64,000 bases of DNA from Streptomyces cyaneus (GTDB lineage: Bacteria > Actinomycetota > Actinomycetes > Streptomycetales > Streptomycetaceae): the NCBI RefSeq assembly GCF_004028635.1, contig NZ_RQJW01000008.1:186001-250000 (forward strand). Direction: 5' to 3'. This document shows, piece by piece, positions 26,528 through 34,940 of this stretch. The position numbers and the translations under genes were made by a program. Each line of letters opens with the position of its first letter. The first letter of the stretch is position 1. Below the pieces are notes generated by a model. That model did not search any database. It saw nothing but the letters and a program-made list of their open reading frames with translations, and was not told where the DNA came from.

Positions 26528-27340
26528 CTAGGCCCGCTCCTTCAGCGCCTGCTCGATGGTGCGCATTACCTCGTCCAGTGGCGCGTCGGTCCTGGCCACC
26601 GCCACCAGCACTTCCCCCTGTGCGGCCACGGAGGCCGGCGTCGTGTGCGGCGTGGTCTCCCGGCCCGCCCCGATCCCCGTCCCGAAGGTCCGCCGTACGA
26701 TCGCGAAGGCGTGGTCGAGCTGTGCCTCCACGTCGCCCTGGCCGCCCGCGCGCAGCCAGCGCCGCAGGACGTGGTTGTGCGCGGTGACCACGGCCGACGC
26801 GGCGACCTCCGCCAGCAGCGGGTCGTCGTTGGCGTCGTCGTCGTGCGCGTGCTCGTCGAAGTGGCCGAGGAGGTAGCGGGTGAAGAGGCGCTCATAGCGG
26901 GCCACCGACGCGATCTCGGCCTCGCGCAGCGTGGGCACCTCGCGCGTGAGCTTGTAGCGGGCGACCGAGATCTCCGGCCGGGCCGCGTACATCCGCATGA
27001 CTTCCTTGATGCCGCGGCACACCGTGTCGAGCGGGTGCTCATGGGCCGGAGCGGCGTTCAGCACCGCCTCGGCGCGGATCAGGGTGTCGTCGTGGTCCGG
27101 GAAGATCGCCTCTTCCTTGGAGCGGAAGTGGCGGAAGAACGTGCGGCGGGCGACCCCGGCCGCGGCCGCGATCTCGTCGACGGTGGTCGCCTCGTACCCC
27201 TTGGTCGCGAACAGCTCCATCGCCGCTGCCGCCAGTTCGCGGCGCATCTTGAGCCGTTGGGCGGCCGCGCGACTGCCTGCGGCACTTTCCGGCGCGTCGG
27301 GCGTGGCTGGTGTACGTGAGGACTTGGCGGGCTGGGGCAT
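26528..27340 (-). CDS. TetR-family transcriptional regulator
   Basis: This 270-residue regulator has an N-terminal helix-turn-helix at about residues 40-80 (TTVDEIAAAAGVARRTFFRHF) and a larger C-terminal ligand domain with an Asp/His-rich stretch (HAHDDDANDD). ATG at 27340 (MPQPAK) and ATG at 27358 (MQYVRV) are both possible; neither has a strong ribosome site. It lies between the EMC operon and the 3-hydroxyacyl-CoA dehydrogenase gene and is a good candidate for the protein binding the shared 15-base motifs upstream of both. The upstream gene's open frame runs 302 bases into it in another frame. Confidence 0.9.
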   Translation of the reverse strand: MPQPAKSSRTPATPDAPESAAGSRAAAQRLKMRRELAAAAMELFATKGYEATTVDEIAAAAGVARRTFFRHFRSKEEAIFPDHDDTLIRAEAVLNAAPAHEHPLDTVCRGIKEVMRMYAARPEISVARYKLTREVPTLREAEIASVARYERLFTRYLLGHFDEHAHDDDANDDPLLAEVAASAVVTAHNHVLRRWLRAGGQGDVEAQLDHAFAIVRRTFGTGIGAGRETTPHTTPASVAAQGEVLVAVARTDAPLDEVMRTIEQALKERA

Positions 27341-29366
27341 GACCCGAACGTACTGCATGTGCGCAGCTTGATGCGCATGCACGGGGTTTCCCCCGCCCTG
27401 GGCAGGCGGGGGAGTGCCGGGGCGGGCGGGTGGCGGCGAGCTGCTTCGGTCGGCTGGGGGAGAGCTCCGCGGGGCGGGCGGGGGCGGGCCGCCGGGGTCC
27501 AGCAGCCCGCCCCACACCAGACCGCGGCTGAACCACTCGCCGGGCCGCGCAGCGCCCGGCCAAGTCGCGGAAGCCGCGGCCCGTCTTGCGGCCGAGGCAG
27601 CCCGCGGCCACCAGGTGCTCCAGGAGCGGCGCCGGAGCGAGGCCGGGGTCGCGGAACTCGCGGTGCAGGACCTTCTCGATCGCGAGGGAGACATCGAGCC
27701 CGACGACGTCCAGCAGCTCGAACGGACCCATCGGGTAGCCGCCGCCCAGCTTCATCGCCGCGTCGATGTCGTCGAGCGTCGCGTAGTGCTCCTGCACCAT
27801 CTTGATCGCGTTGTTCAGGTACGGGAACAGCAGGGCGTTCACGATGAAGCCCGCACGGTCACCGCAGTCCACGGCGTGCTTCTTGATCTTGCCGCAGACC
27901 TCGCGGACCGTGGAGTGGACGTCGTCGGCCGTGAGCACCGTACGGACGACCTCGACCAGCTTCATCGCCGGCGCCGGGTTGAAGAAGTGCATGCCGATCA
28001 CGTCCTGCGGACGCGAGGTGGCGCGGGCGCAGGCGACGACGGGCAGTGACGAGGTGGTGGTGGCCAGCACCGCGCCCGGCTTGCAGACCTTGTCCAGCGT
28101 GGCGAACAGCTGCTGCTTGATCTCCAGGTCCTCGGCGACGGCCTCGACGGCCAGATCGACGTCGGCGAACGCGTCGTACGAACCCGCCGCGGTGATCAGG
28201 TCCAGGGTCTGCGCGGCGGCCTCGGCGGTCATCCGCCCCTTGTCGACAGAGCGAGAAAGGGACTTGCCGATACGGGCCTTCGCGGCCTGCGCCTTCTCCT
28301 CGCTGCGGGCGGCGAGCACGACCTCGTACCCGGCCTTGGCGAAGACCTCGGCGATCCCGGAGGCCATGGTTCCGGAGCCCGCGACACCGACGGACCGGAC
28401 CGTACGGCCGGGGGTCGGAGCAGCGCCGTCCAGCGGAGTCAGCGCGTCCCGCACGACGGTGGCGCTGCCCGGCGCCTCGTACGTGTAGAAGCCGCGGCCC
28501 GACTTACGGCCCGTCAGGCCCGCCTCGCTGAGCTGCTTGAGGATCGGGGCGGGGGCGTGCAGCCGGTCGTTGGACTCGGCGTACATGGCCTCCAGGACCC
28601 TGCGCGCGGTGTCGATGCCGATCAGGTCGAGCAGGGCCAGCGGGCCCATCGGCAGCCCGCAGCCGAGCCGCATCGCGGCGTCGATGTCCTCGCGGGAGGC
28701 GTACTTCGCCTCGTACATCGCGGCCGCCTGGTTGAGGTAGCCGAACAGCAGCCCGTCGGCGACGAAACCGGGCCGGTCGCCGACCGCGACGGGCTCCTTG
28801 CCGAGGTCGAGGGCGAGGTTCGTGACCGCGGTGACGGCCGTCGGTGCGGTCAGCACGGACGAGACGACCTCGACCAGCCGCATCGCCGGCGCCGGGTTGA
28901 AGAAGTGCAGTCCGAGCACGCGCTCGGGGCGGGACGAGTCGGCCGCCAGGCGCGTGACCGACAGGGCGTTGGTTCCGGTCGCCAGGATCGTCTCGGGGCG
29001 CACGATCCCGTCCAGCTCACGGAAGATCTGCTGCTTGATCTCGTACGACTCCGGCGCCACCTCGATGACCAGGTCGGCGTCGGCCGCGGCCCGCAGGTCG
29101 GTGAAGGTGCGGACCCGGGCGAGGGCGTCCGTGCGCTCGTCCTCGGTCAGCCGGCCGCGCTGCACGGCACGGGCGGTCGAGGTCTCCAGGGCGGCGACGG
29201 CATTGGCGGCAGCGGCCTCGCTGATGTCGATGCCGATGACCTCGCGACCGGCCTTGGCCAGGACCTCGGCGATGCCGGTGCCCATGGTGCCGAGGCCGAC
29301 GACGGCAACGGTCTTGAGCGGGGACAGAGGGGTGTCGGACGCGGTGTCGGACAGGGGAGTGGCCAT
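27039..29366 (-). CDS. 3-hydroxyacyl-CoA dehydrogenase (tandem, anomalous C-terminus)
   Basis: This is a two-unit 3-hydroxyacyl/3-hydroxybutyryl-CoA dehydrogenase. Unit 1 has GLGTMGTGIAEVL near residue 24, then HFFNPAPAMRLVEVV. Unit 2 repeats both (GSGTMASGIAEVF, then HFFNPAPAMKLVEVV). It supplies crotonyl-CoA precursors for Ccr. ATG at 29366 has GGAG upstream. The normal end comes after LGRKTGRGF (near 27570), but the frame stays open for about 175 more Arg/Pro-rich residues, crossing the TetR start and stopping at 27039. The native stop was probably lost by an indel near 27550, so the listed end is nominal. Confidence 0.8.
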   Translation of the reverse strand: MATPLSDTASDTPLSPLKTVAVVGLGTMGTGIAEVLAKAGREVIGIDISEAAAANAVAALETSTARAVQRGRLTEDERTDALARVRTFTDLRAAADADLVIEVAPESYEIKQQIFRELDGIVRPETILATGTNALSVTRLAADSSRPERVLGLHFFNPAPAMRLVEVVSSVLTAPTAVTAVTNLALDLGKEPVAVGDRPGFVADGLLFGYLNQAAAMYEAKYASREDIDAAMRLGCGLPMGPLALLDLIGIDTARRVLEAMYAESNDRLHAPAPILKQLSEAGLTGRKSGRGFYTYEAPGSATVVRDALTPLDGAAPTPGRTVRSVGVAGSGTMASGIAEVFAKAGYEVVLAARSEEKAQAAKARIGKSLSRSVDKGRMTAEAAAQTLDLITAAGSYDAFADVDLAVEAVAEDLEIKQQLFATLDKVCKPGAVLATTTSSLPVVACARATSRPQDVIGMHFFNPAPAMKLVEVVRTVLTADDVHSTVREVCGKIKKHAVDCGDRAGFIVNALLFPYLNNAIKMVQEHYATLDDIDAAMKLGGGYPMGPFELLDVVGLDVSLAIEKVLHREFRDPGLAPAPLLEHLVAAGCLGRKTGRGFRDLAGRCAARRVVQPRSGVGRAAGPRRPAPARPAELSPSRPKQLAATRPPRHSPACPGRGKPRACASSCAHAVRSGHAPARQVLTYTSHARRAGKCRRQSRGRPTAQDAPRTGGSGDGAVRDQGVRGDHRRRDRGRGRGRPPHVLPPLPLQGRGDLPGPRRHPDPRRGGAERRSGP

Positions 29367-29742
29367 CGCGGGACTCCAGGAATGAGGGTGACGACTGGAA
29401 ACGCGCCCGGGTGCGCCGAGGAGGCGCACCGGGTGCGGAAAGGAGTGAGTGCGGGTGTTGCCGGGCTACTGGCGCACACGCCCGGTGCCATCACCGGGGG
29501 CGCGCACACGCCCCGGGGAACGGCGGATCCGACCGGCCCTGTCCCGGAGCCGAGTCGTACTGAGGTACCTGATGTACCGAACCGACCAACACTCGCGGCG
29601 GCTGCGTCACCAGGCCGCTGCAAGCAAATCTGCGAGTGGGTGACTCGCTCGTATGAGCTTAACCGGTGGGTAACGAGCGCGCCAGACCTCGTCTTTGTGA
29701 TGTAGGTCCCGCGAGGCGCGCCGCTTGCATACGCTCGGCTTC
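29367..29742. other. Divergent intergenic region with operator-like motif
   Basis: This 376-base gap lies between the minus-strand dehydrogenase and the plus-strand HEAT-repeat gene. No gene is supported. It contains the motif TTAACCGGTGGGTAA at 29659-29673, closely related to the repeats upstream of ccr, and GC-rich imperfect repeats around 29470-29520. Promoters for both flanking genes are expected here. Confidence 0.5.
29659..29673. promoter_or_regulatory. Operator-like motif shared with the ccr region
   Basis: TTAACCGGTGGGTAA agrees with TTAATCGGTTGTTAA upstream of ccr at 12 of 15 positions (consensus TTAAYCGGTKGKTAA). It lies about 300 bases upstream of the dehydrogenase and 70 bases upstream of the HEAT-repeat gene, so either could be its target. 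Confidence 0.45.
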
Positions 29743-30318
29743 ATGGACGAAGAGTTGCGATCACTCACGGAGCGCTTACGGCAGGAGTCCGGGGCGTCGG
29801 CCGCGTACGACCGCCTCGTGGTGACCGAGGACCTCGACGAACTCGCCGATGTGCTCACCGCGCCGGGACAGCCGCTGTGGGCCAGGGAGCTGGCCGCGTT
29901 CCGACTGGGCCTCGCCGGGGACCGCCGGGCCTTCGAGTCCCTCGTCCTGCTGCTCAACCACCGCGATCCGGAGCGCTGTGTCTCCGCCGCCCACGCCCTG
30001 GCCCGGCTCGGCGACCCACGCACGGCCCGCGCGGCGGCCGCGCTCGCCACCAACGAACTCCGCGTCGCCTACGCCCTGCACCCGGTCCGGCTCCTGGTCG
30101 AGCTGCGCGCCCCCGAGGCCGTACCCGCCCTCATCACCACCCTGGAGCGCCGGCTGCGCCCGCACGACCCCTACCGCCGCGTGGCCCTCGCCTGTGTGGA
30201 GGGCCTCGGCACACTCGGCGACACCCGGGCCAGACGCGTGCTGAACGAGGCGCTGGCCCACCCGGCACTCGCGGAGGCGGCGGTACACGCACTGGCGCGG
30301 ATCCCGAGACAGCGGTAG
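29743..30318 (+). CDS. HEAT-repeat protein
   Basis: This 191-residue, mostly helical protein is built of HEAT/PBS-lyase-like repeats of about 30 residues. Examples are RCVSAAHALARLGDPRTARA and RRVALACVEGLGTLGDTRARR. No signal peptide, membrane segment or catalytic motif is seen, so it is probably a cytoplasmic protein-protein adaptor. ATG at 29743 (MDEELR) is preferred to the TTG further upstream. It is divergent from the 3-hydroxyacyl-CoA dehydrogenase gene. Confidence 0.8.
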   Translation: MDEELRSLTERLRQESGASAAYDRLVVTEDLDELADVLTAPGQPLWARELAAFRLGLAGDRRAFESLVLLLNHRDPERCVSAAHALARLGDPRTARAAAALATNELRVAYALHPVRLLVELRAPEAVPALITTLERRLRPHDPYRRVALACVEGLGTLGDTRARRVLNEALAHPALAEAAVHALARIPRQR

Positions 30319-30374
30319 GCCTGCGGAGGGGGCGACAACCTGCGGCGGCCGTCAGCGGCGACCCGCGCAGGCCG

Positions 30375-30908
30375 TCAGCCGGCACCCAGCTCCCGCGTGT
30401 ACCGCACCTCGGGCACCTTGGTGCCGTCCACCTCGAACGGCTCCTCGGTGCCGTCCGCCCGGAACCCCGCCCGCTCGTAGAAGCGCCGGGCACGGGTGTT
30501 GTGCTCGAGGACCCAGAGCAGCATGCGAGCGTGCCCGGCGGTCGTGCACCGGCGTACCGATTCCTGGAGCAGGGCGTGGCCGATGCCGTCGCCGTACCGT
30601 CCGGGGTCCACGTAGAGGGCGTACAACTCGGCGTCCTCGGTGCGCGCCTCGCCGTCGCGGTATGGGCCGTGGCAGGCCCAGCCGACGATCTCGCCGCCCC
30701 GCTCGGCGACCAGGTTCACCACAGTCCCGTCGGCCTGCGAGAAGTGGGCGCGGCGGCGTTCGGCGTCCTGCGCGACGTCGAGGGCGTCCAGGTAGGACTG
30801 CGGCATCAGGCCCTTGTAGGCGCTCTGCCAGCCGCCGATGCGGATCTCGGCGACGCGGTCGCAGTCGGCCAGGGTCATGGGGCGGATCAGTATGCCTTCG
30901 TCGTCCAT
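30375..30908 (-). CDS. GNAT-family N-acetyltransferase
   Basis: This 177-residue protein has the GNAT fold: an N-terminal IRPMTLADCDRVAEI strand-helix and the acetyl-CoA loop region LYVDPGRYGDGIGHALLQ (about residues 105-122), whose RYGDGIG matches the Q/RxxGxG/A motif. It then has the C-terminal ARRFYERAGF typical of the superfamily. ATG at 30908 gives the standard family length. It is 40 bases downstream of the RidA-like gene on the same strand. The substrate is unknown. Confidence 0.9.
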   Translation of the reverse strand: MDDEGILIRPMTLADCDRVAEIRIGGWQSAYKGLMPQSYLDALDVAQDAERRRAHFSQADGTVVNLVAERGGEIVGWACHGPYRDGEARTEDAELYALYVDPGRYGDGIGHALLQESVRRCTTAGHARMLLWVLEHNTRARRFYERAGFRADGTEEPFEVDGTKVPEVRYTRELGAG

Positions 30909-30948
30909 GACGGCACCGTAGACACCGCCCACCGGGGTTCGCCTGCGA

Positions 30949-31347
30949 TTAACCCGGCACCACCGCGAACGCCTCGACCTCCATGAGGAACTCCGGCCGC
31001 ACCAGCCCGGCGACCTGCACCGCCGAGGCGGCGGGCAGCCGGTCGTCGGGTATGTGCTCGGCGCGGGCCGCGCGGATCGCGGGCATGTGCGCCATGTCCG
31101 TGACGAAGTAGGTGAGTTTGACGACGTCGTCGAAGGTGGCGCCGGCCGCCGCCAGGCAGCGCCGCAGATTCTCGAAGACCTGGCGTGCCTGGGCCGCCGG
31201 GTCGCCCTCGCCGACGAGCTTGCCGTCCTCGTCCAGGGCGAGTTGGCCGGAGACGGCGACGAGACGGCCGGTGCCGAGCACGACATGCGTGTACTGCGCG
31301 GCGGGGGCGACCCCGTCGGGGGCGGGAATCCTGGTCAGCTCACTCAT
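30949..31347 (-). CDS. RidA/YjgF-family protein
   Basis: This 132-residue protein has the trimeric RidA fold signatures: VAVSGQLALDEDGKLV and AAGATFDDVVKLTYFVTDM. Classical RidA imine deaminases have a catalytic arginine in a PARS motif near the C-terminus; here the position reads PAAS, so it probably belongs to another Rid subgroup without that activity. ATG at 31347 (MSELTR) is chosen; an in-frame ATG at 31365 would add six residues. Confidence 0.88.
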   Translation of the reverse strand: MSELTRIPAPDGVAPAAQYTHVVLGTGRLVAVSGQLALDEDGKLVGEGDPAAQARQVFENLRRCLAAAGATFDDVVKLTYFVTDMAHMPAIRAARAEHIPDDRLPAASAVQVAGLVRPEFLMEVEAFAVVPG

Positions 31348-31399
31348 AGGTCCATGGTGGACCATGGGTCTGACAACGCCCCCGACGGGCCGTCAGGCG

Positions 31400-32977
31400 C
31401 TAGCGGCGGAAGCCCAGCAGCCCATGCAGTTCGGCGCCGCGTGACGACGTGGCGGCGACCTTGGAGCTCAGCGGCTTCGGGTCGGGCTGCGCCTCGCACA
31501 CCGCGTCGACCGCACCTCGGCCGCGCGGCACCGTGCCGTCGGCGAGGTAGGCCGCGAGGTGCTTGTCCAGGCAGGCGTTCCCGCCCAGCGTGATGCCATG
31601 GTTACCGCCGCCCTGCTCGACCACCAGACTGGAGCGGGCCAGCAGCCGGTGCACCGTGACGGCACCCGCGTACGGGGTGGCCGCGTCCTCGGTCGCCTGG
31701 AACAGCAGCACCGGCGGCGCCTTGCTGTTGGCCACGCTGACCGAGGGGAGCGAACTCGTCGGCCAGAAGGCGCACGGCGCGTTGTACCAGGCGTTGTTCC
31801 AGGTCATGAACGGCGCCTTCGCGTACACGGCCCAGTTGTCCGTCCGCCACTCCTGCCAGTCGCGCGGCCAGGCGGCGTCACGGCACTGCACCGAGGTGTA
31901 GATGCTGTAGCCGTTGTCGTCGGACGCGTCGGCGGCACCGAACTTCTCGTACGCCTCGACCAACGGGTCGGCGTTCTTGCCGTTCACATACGCCGCGAAA
32001 ACCTCGGCGAGGTAGGGCCAGTAGCCGTTGTAGTAGCCGCCGGGGATGTAGGTGTCCTCCAGCTCGGAGGCGCCCACCTTGCCGCCGGCCGCCCTCCTGG
32101 CCAGAGCCGCCCGCATCGCGTACCACTTGGCCTCGACCTTCTCCGGATCCCTGCCGAGCCGGTACGTCGTGTCGTGCTTGGCGATCCAAGCCATGAAGGC
32201 GCGGTGTCGGGCGTCGAAGGCGTGGTCCTGCGCGAGGTTGTCGTCGTACCAGACGCCGGTGGGGTCGACGACCGAGTCCAGGGCCGCGCGCCGCACCCGC
32301 TCCGGGAAGAGCTTCGCGTAGACCGCGCCGAGATAGGTGCCGTACGAGTAACCGAAGTAATTGATCTGCCGCGCGCCGAGTGCCGTACGGATGCGGTCCA
32401 TGTCCCGCACGGAGCTGATGGTGTCGATGTACGGCAGCACGTCCCCGTACTTCTCGCCGCACGCCCGCGCGAAGGCCTCGGCGCGCAGGAGGTTGGCCTG
32501 CTCGATCTGCGACGTGCTCGGCACGGCGTCCCGGCGCACCGCGGCGAAGTGGCCGGGCTTGCAGTCGAGGGCCGGCTTGCTCTTGCCGACTCCGCGCGGG
32601 TCGAAGCCGATGACGTCGTACTGTGCCGCCACCGCCTTGGGCAGCGCGGAGGCCACGAATCCGGCGAGCGTCAGACCGCTGCCGCCGGGGCCGCCGGGGT
32701 TGACCAGAAGTGGGCCCTGGTACTTCTTCGCGGTGTGGGGGATGCGGGACAGCGCGAGCGTGATCTGCCGTCCCCGCGGACGGGAGTGGTCGAGCGGAAC
32801 CTCCAGGGATGCGCACTGCAGCGTCGGGTACTTCTTGGTGCCGCACTTCTTCCAGGTGAGGGGGGCGGTGTGAGCGGTGTCCGCGGTGGACGGAGGGCTC
32901 GCCTCGGCGGGGACGGCCGTCAGGGCCCCGGCCACGACGGCGGCGGCGCCGCACAGTACGGCTGCGCGTTCTCTCAT
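31400..32977 (-). CDS. Secreted tripeptidyl aminopeptidase-like alpha/beta hydrolase
   Basis: This 525-residue protein begins with a signal peptide (cleavage likely after AVPAEA). It is an S33-type hydrolase related to Streptomyces Tap/Slp enzymes. The oxyanion region is NPGGPGGSG, the nucleophile elbow GYSYG and the acid/base part ATEDAATPY with GGNHGITLGG. The C-terminal CLDKHL with a downstream cysteine is typical of the TAP-like C-terminal domain. Such enzymes remove N-terminal tripeptides from secreted proteins. GGAAGG precedes ATG 32977. Confidence 0.93.
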   Translation of the reverse strand: MRERAAVLCGAAAVVAGALTAVPAEASPPSTADTAHTAPLTWKKCGTKKYPTLQCASLEVPLDHSRPRGRQITLALSRIPHTAKKYQGPLLVNPGGPGGSGLTLAGFVASALPKAVAAQYDVIGFDPRGVGKSKPALDCKPGHFAAVRRDAVPSTSQIEQANLLRAEAFARACGEKYGDVLPYIDTISSVRDMDRIRTALGARQINYFGYSYGTYLGAVYAKLFPERVRRAALDSVVDPTGVWYDDNLAQDHAFDARHRAFMAWIAKHDTTYRLGRDPEKVEAKWYAMRAALARRAAGGKVGASELEDTYIPGGYYNGYWPYLAEVFAAYVNGKNADPLVEAYEKFGAADASDDNGYSIYTSVQCRDAAWPRDWQEWRTDNWAVYAKAPFMTWNNAWYNAPCAFWPTSSLPSVSVANSKAPPVLLFQATEDAATPYAGAVTVHRLLARSSLVVEQGGGNHGITLGGNACLDKHLAAYLADGTVPRGRGAVDAVCEAQPDPKPLSSKVAATSSRGAELHGLLGFRR

Positions 32978-33113
32978 GGGGTCCTTCCAGGACGGAGGGG
33001 CACGGACCGCGAGTGTCGCGGTCCCTGCCGCATTCGTCCCGGAAAGGACGCCCGGAAGAACTCGTTCCGGCGGGACATGACCCGATTGGGTCGAGGGATG
33101 CGCCCCAATGCCC

Positions 33114-34157
33114 TCAGATGAGTGAGAGTTGGGTCGGTTCGGACCGCGTGTGCTCGGCGGGCTCCGGCTCCGGCTCACGGATCCGCCGCGGCATGCCCGC
33201 GCGCGCGGGGCCGATGCCGTACTCCTGCGCCAGCTCGTGGACCTGGCGGGTGATCCGGCGCTGGTACCACTTCGGCGCGTAGGCACCGTCCGCGTACAGC
33301 CGCTCGTAACGGCGGACCAGATACGGGTGGTGCCGGCCGAGCCAGGCCATGAACCACTCGCGGGCCCCCGGCCGCAGATGCAGCACCAGCGGCGTGACGG
33401 AAGTGGCCCCGGAGGCGGCGATCGCCCGCACGGTCGCGCGCAGTTGGGCCGGGTGGTCGCTCAGGAAGGGAATCACCGGCGCCATCAGCACACCGCACCC
33501 GAGGCCGTGCTCGGTCAGGGTGCGTACGACGTCGAGGCGGCGCTCGGGGGCGGGCGTGCCCGGCTCCACGGTGCGCCACAGCTCGGGGTCGGTGAAGCCG
33601 ACCGAGACGGAGATGCCGACGTCCGTCACCTCGGAGGACTGCTTCAGCAGGTCGAGGTCGCGCAGGATCAGCGTGCCCTTCGTCAGGATCGAGTAGGGGT
33701 TGGCGTGGTCGCGCAGGGCGGCGAGGATGCCCGGCATCAGGCGGTAGCGGCCCTCGGCACGCTGGTAGCAGTCCACATTCGTGCCCATCGCTATGTGCTC
33801 GCCCTGCCAGCGCCGTGAGGAGAGCTGGCGGCGCAGCAGCTCCGGGGCGTTGACCTTGACCACGATCTGGGAGTCGAAGCCGAGCCCGGTGTCGAGGTCC
33901 AGATAGCTGTGGGTCTTGCGGGCGAAGCAGTACACGCACGCGTGCGAGCAGCCCCGATAGGGATTGACCGTCCACTCGAAGGGCATCCGCGAGGCGCCCG
34001 GCACCCGGTTGAGGATCGAGCGCGCCCGGATCTCGTGGAACGTGATGCCGGCGAATTCGGGCGTGTCGAAGGTGCGGGTCACTACGGCGTCCGCGCCGAA
34101 CAGCGCGGAGTCGGCCCGGCTGTGGTCGGACTCCAGGGTGAGGTTCTCCCAGCGCAT
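33114..34157 (-). CDS. Rv2578c-family radical SAM protein
   Basis: This 347-residue radical SAM protein carries the iron-sulfur motif as NPYRGCSHACVYCFAR (Cx3Cx2C with an extra residue pattern typical of SplB-like members) near residues 67-82. The remainder matches the Rv2578c/SplB-like family associated with DNA repair. ATG at 34157 has an excellent GAGGAGG six bases upstream. Upstream lies a LexA-type SOS box at 34190-34201, so it is probably DNA-damage inducible, matching my recollection of LexA control of Rv2578c in Mycobacterium tuberculosis. The reaction is unknown. Confidence 0.93.
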   Translation of the reverse strand: MRWENLTLESDHSRADSALFGADAVVTRTFDTPEFAGITFHEIRARSILNRVPGASRMPFEWTVNPYRGCSHACVYCFARKTHSYLDLDTGLGFDSQIVVKVNAPELLRRQLSSRRWQGEHIAMGTNVDCYQRAEGRYRLMPGILAALRDHANPYSILTKGTLILRDLDLLKQSSEVTDVGISVSVGFTDPELWRTVEPGTPAPERRLDVVRTLTEHGLGCGVLMAPVIPFLSDHPAQLRATVRAIAASGATSVTPLVLHLRPGAREWFMAWLGRHHPYLVRRYERLYADGAYAPKWYQRRITRQVHELAQEYGIGPARAGMPRRIREPEPEPAEHTRSEPTQLSLI

Positions 34158-34189
34158 GAGGCCTCCTCGGTAGCACTGACCCCAGAATA

Positions 34190-34201
34190 GAACACATGTT
34201 C
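34190..34201. promoter_or_regulatory. LexA/SOS box
   Basis: GAACACATGTTC is a perfect GAAC-N4-GTTC palindrome, the actinobacterial SOS-box core. It lies 33 bases upstream of the radical SAM start; on the minus strand it is followed directly by TATTCT, a possible -10 element that LexA would cover. Confidence 0.75.
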
Positions 34202-34350
34202 CCTTGATCGTGCGACCTATATCCCGCGCTTCGTTTTCGATCGATGTGTGATCGCTTCGGGGAGCCGATCGGGACCCCGATTTGGGCGGTCCGGGAGCGG
34301 GGTGGTTGGCTTGCCCCAACCCCCGAGAATTCTGGTCCTGGAGGAAGTCA

Positions 34351-34794
34351 ATGGCGCAGGTCGAGGCCACTACGGAGCGGGTCGTCGCGGCGGACGCGGA
34401 GAAGGTGTTCGACGCCCTCGCCGACTACAGCGGCACGCGCGCGAATCTGCTCTCCGAGCACTTCAGCGAGTACGAGGTGCGCGAGGGCGGCGACGGCGAG
34501 GGCACCCTCGTCCACTGGAAGCTCCAGGCCACCAGCAAGCGCGTGCGCGACTGCCTTCTGGAGGTCAGTGAGCCCACCGACGGCGAGCTCGTCGAGAAGG
34601 ACCGCAACTCCTCCATGGTCACCACCTGGCGGGTCACCCCGGCCGGCGAGGGCAAGTCCCGGGTCGTGGTCACCACCATCTGGCAGGGCGCCGGCGGCAT
34701 CGGCGGCTTCTTCGAGAAGACCTTCGCGCCGAAGGGCCTCGGCCGGATCTACGACGCGGTGCTCACCAAGCTCGCCGCCGAGGTCGAGAAGTAA
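34351..34794 (+). CDS. SRPBCC-family protein
   Basis: This 147-residue protein of the START/Bet v1-like SRPBCC superfamily opens with VEATTERVVAADAEKVFDAL, the typical first strand and helix, and ends with a long C-terminal helix (IYDAVLTKLAAEVEK). Members bind hydrophobic ligands or act as cyclases/aromatases, but no catalytic signature is visible here. GGAGGA lies six bases before ATG 34351. It is monocistronic and divergent from the radical SAM gene. Confidence 0.88.
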   Translation: MAQVEATTERVVAADAEKVFDALADYSGTRANLLSEHFSEYEVREGGDGEGTLVHWKLQATSKRVRDCLLEVSEPTDGELVEKDRNSSMVTTWRVTPAGEGKSRVVVTTIWQGAGGIGGFFEKTFAPKGLGRIYDAVLTKLAAEVEK

Positions 34795-34940
34795 GTCCCC
34801 GGTGTCCGGGGGCCCTTGGCCTCCTCACCGGATCGAGTGGATCTCCGTCGTGTCCGGGATGGCCCCGTAACTCGCCGTGCTTGCTCGTAGTTGTCGCCTA
34901 ATGCGGGAAATGTGAGCAGGTACGGCGAGGGGAGCGGTGC

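Noticed and set aside
27390..27412. 8-bp stem hairpin after the dehydrogenase core as a terminator
   Set aside because: The stem is short, has no T-run, lies inside the nominal open frame and resembles a common streptomycete GC-rich repeat; too weak to call.
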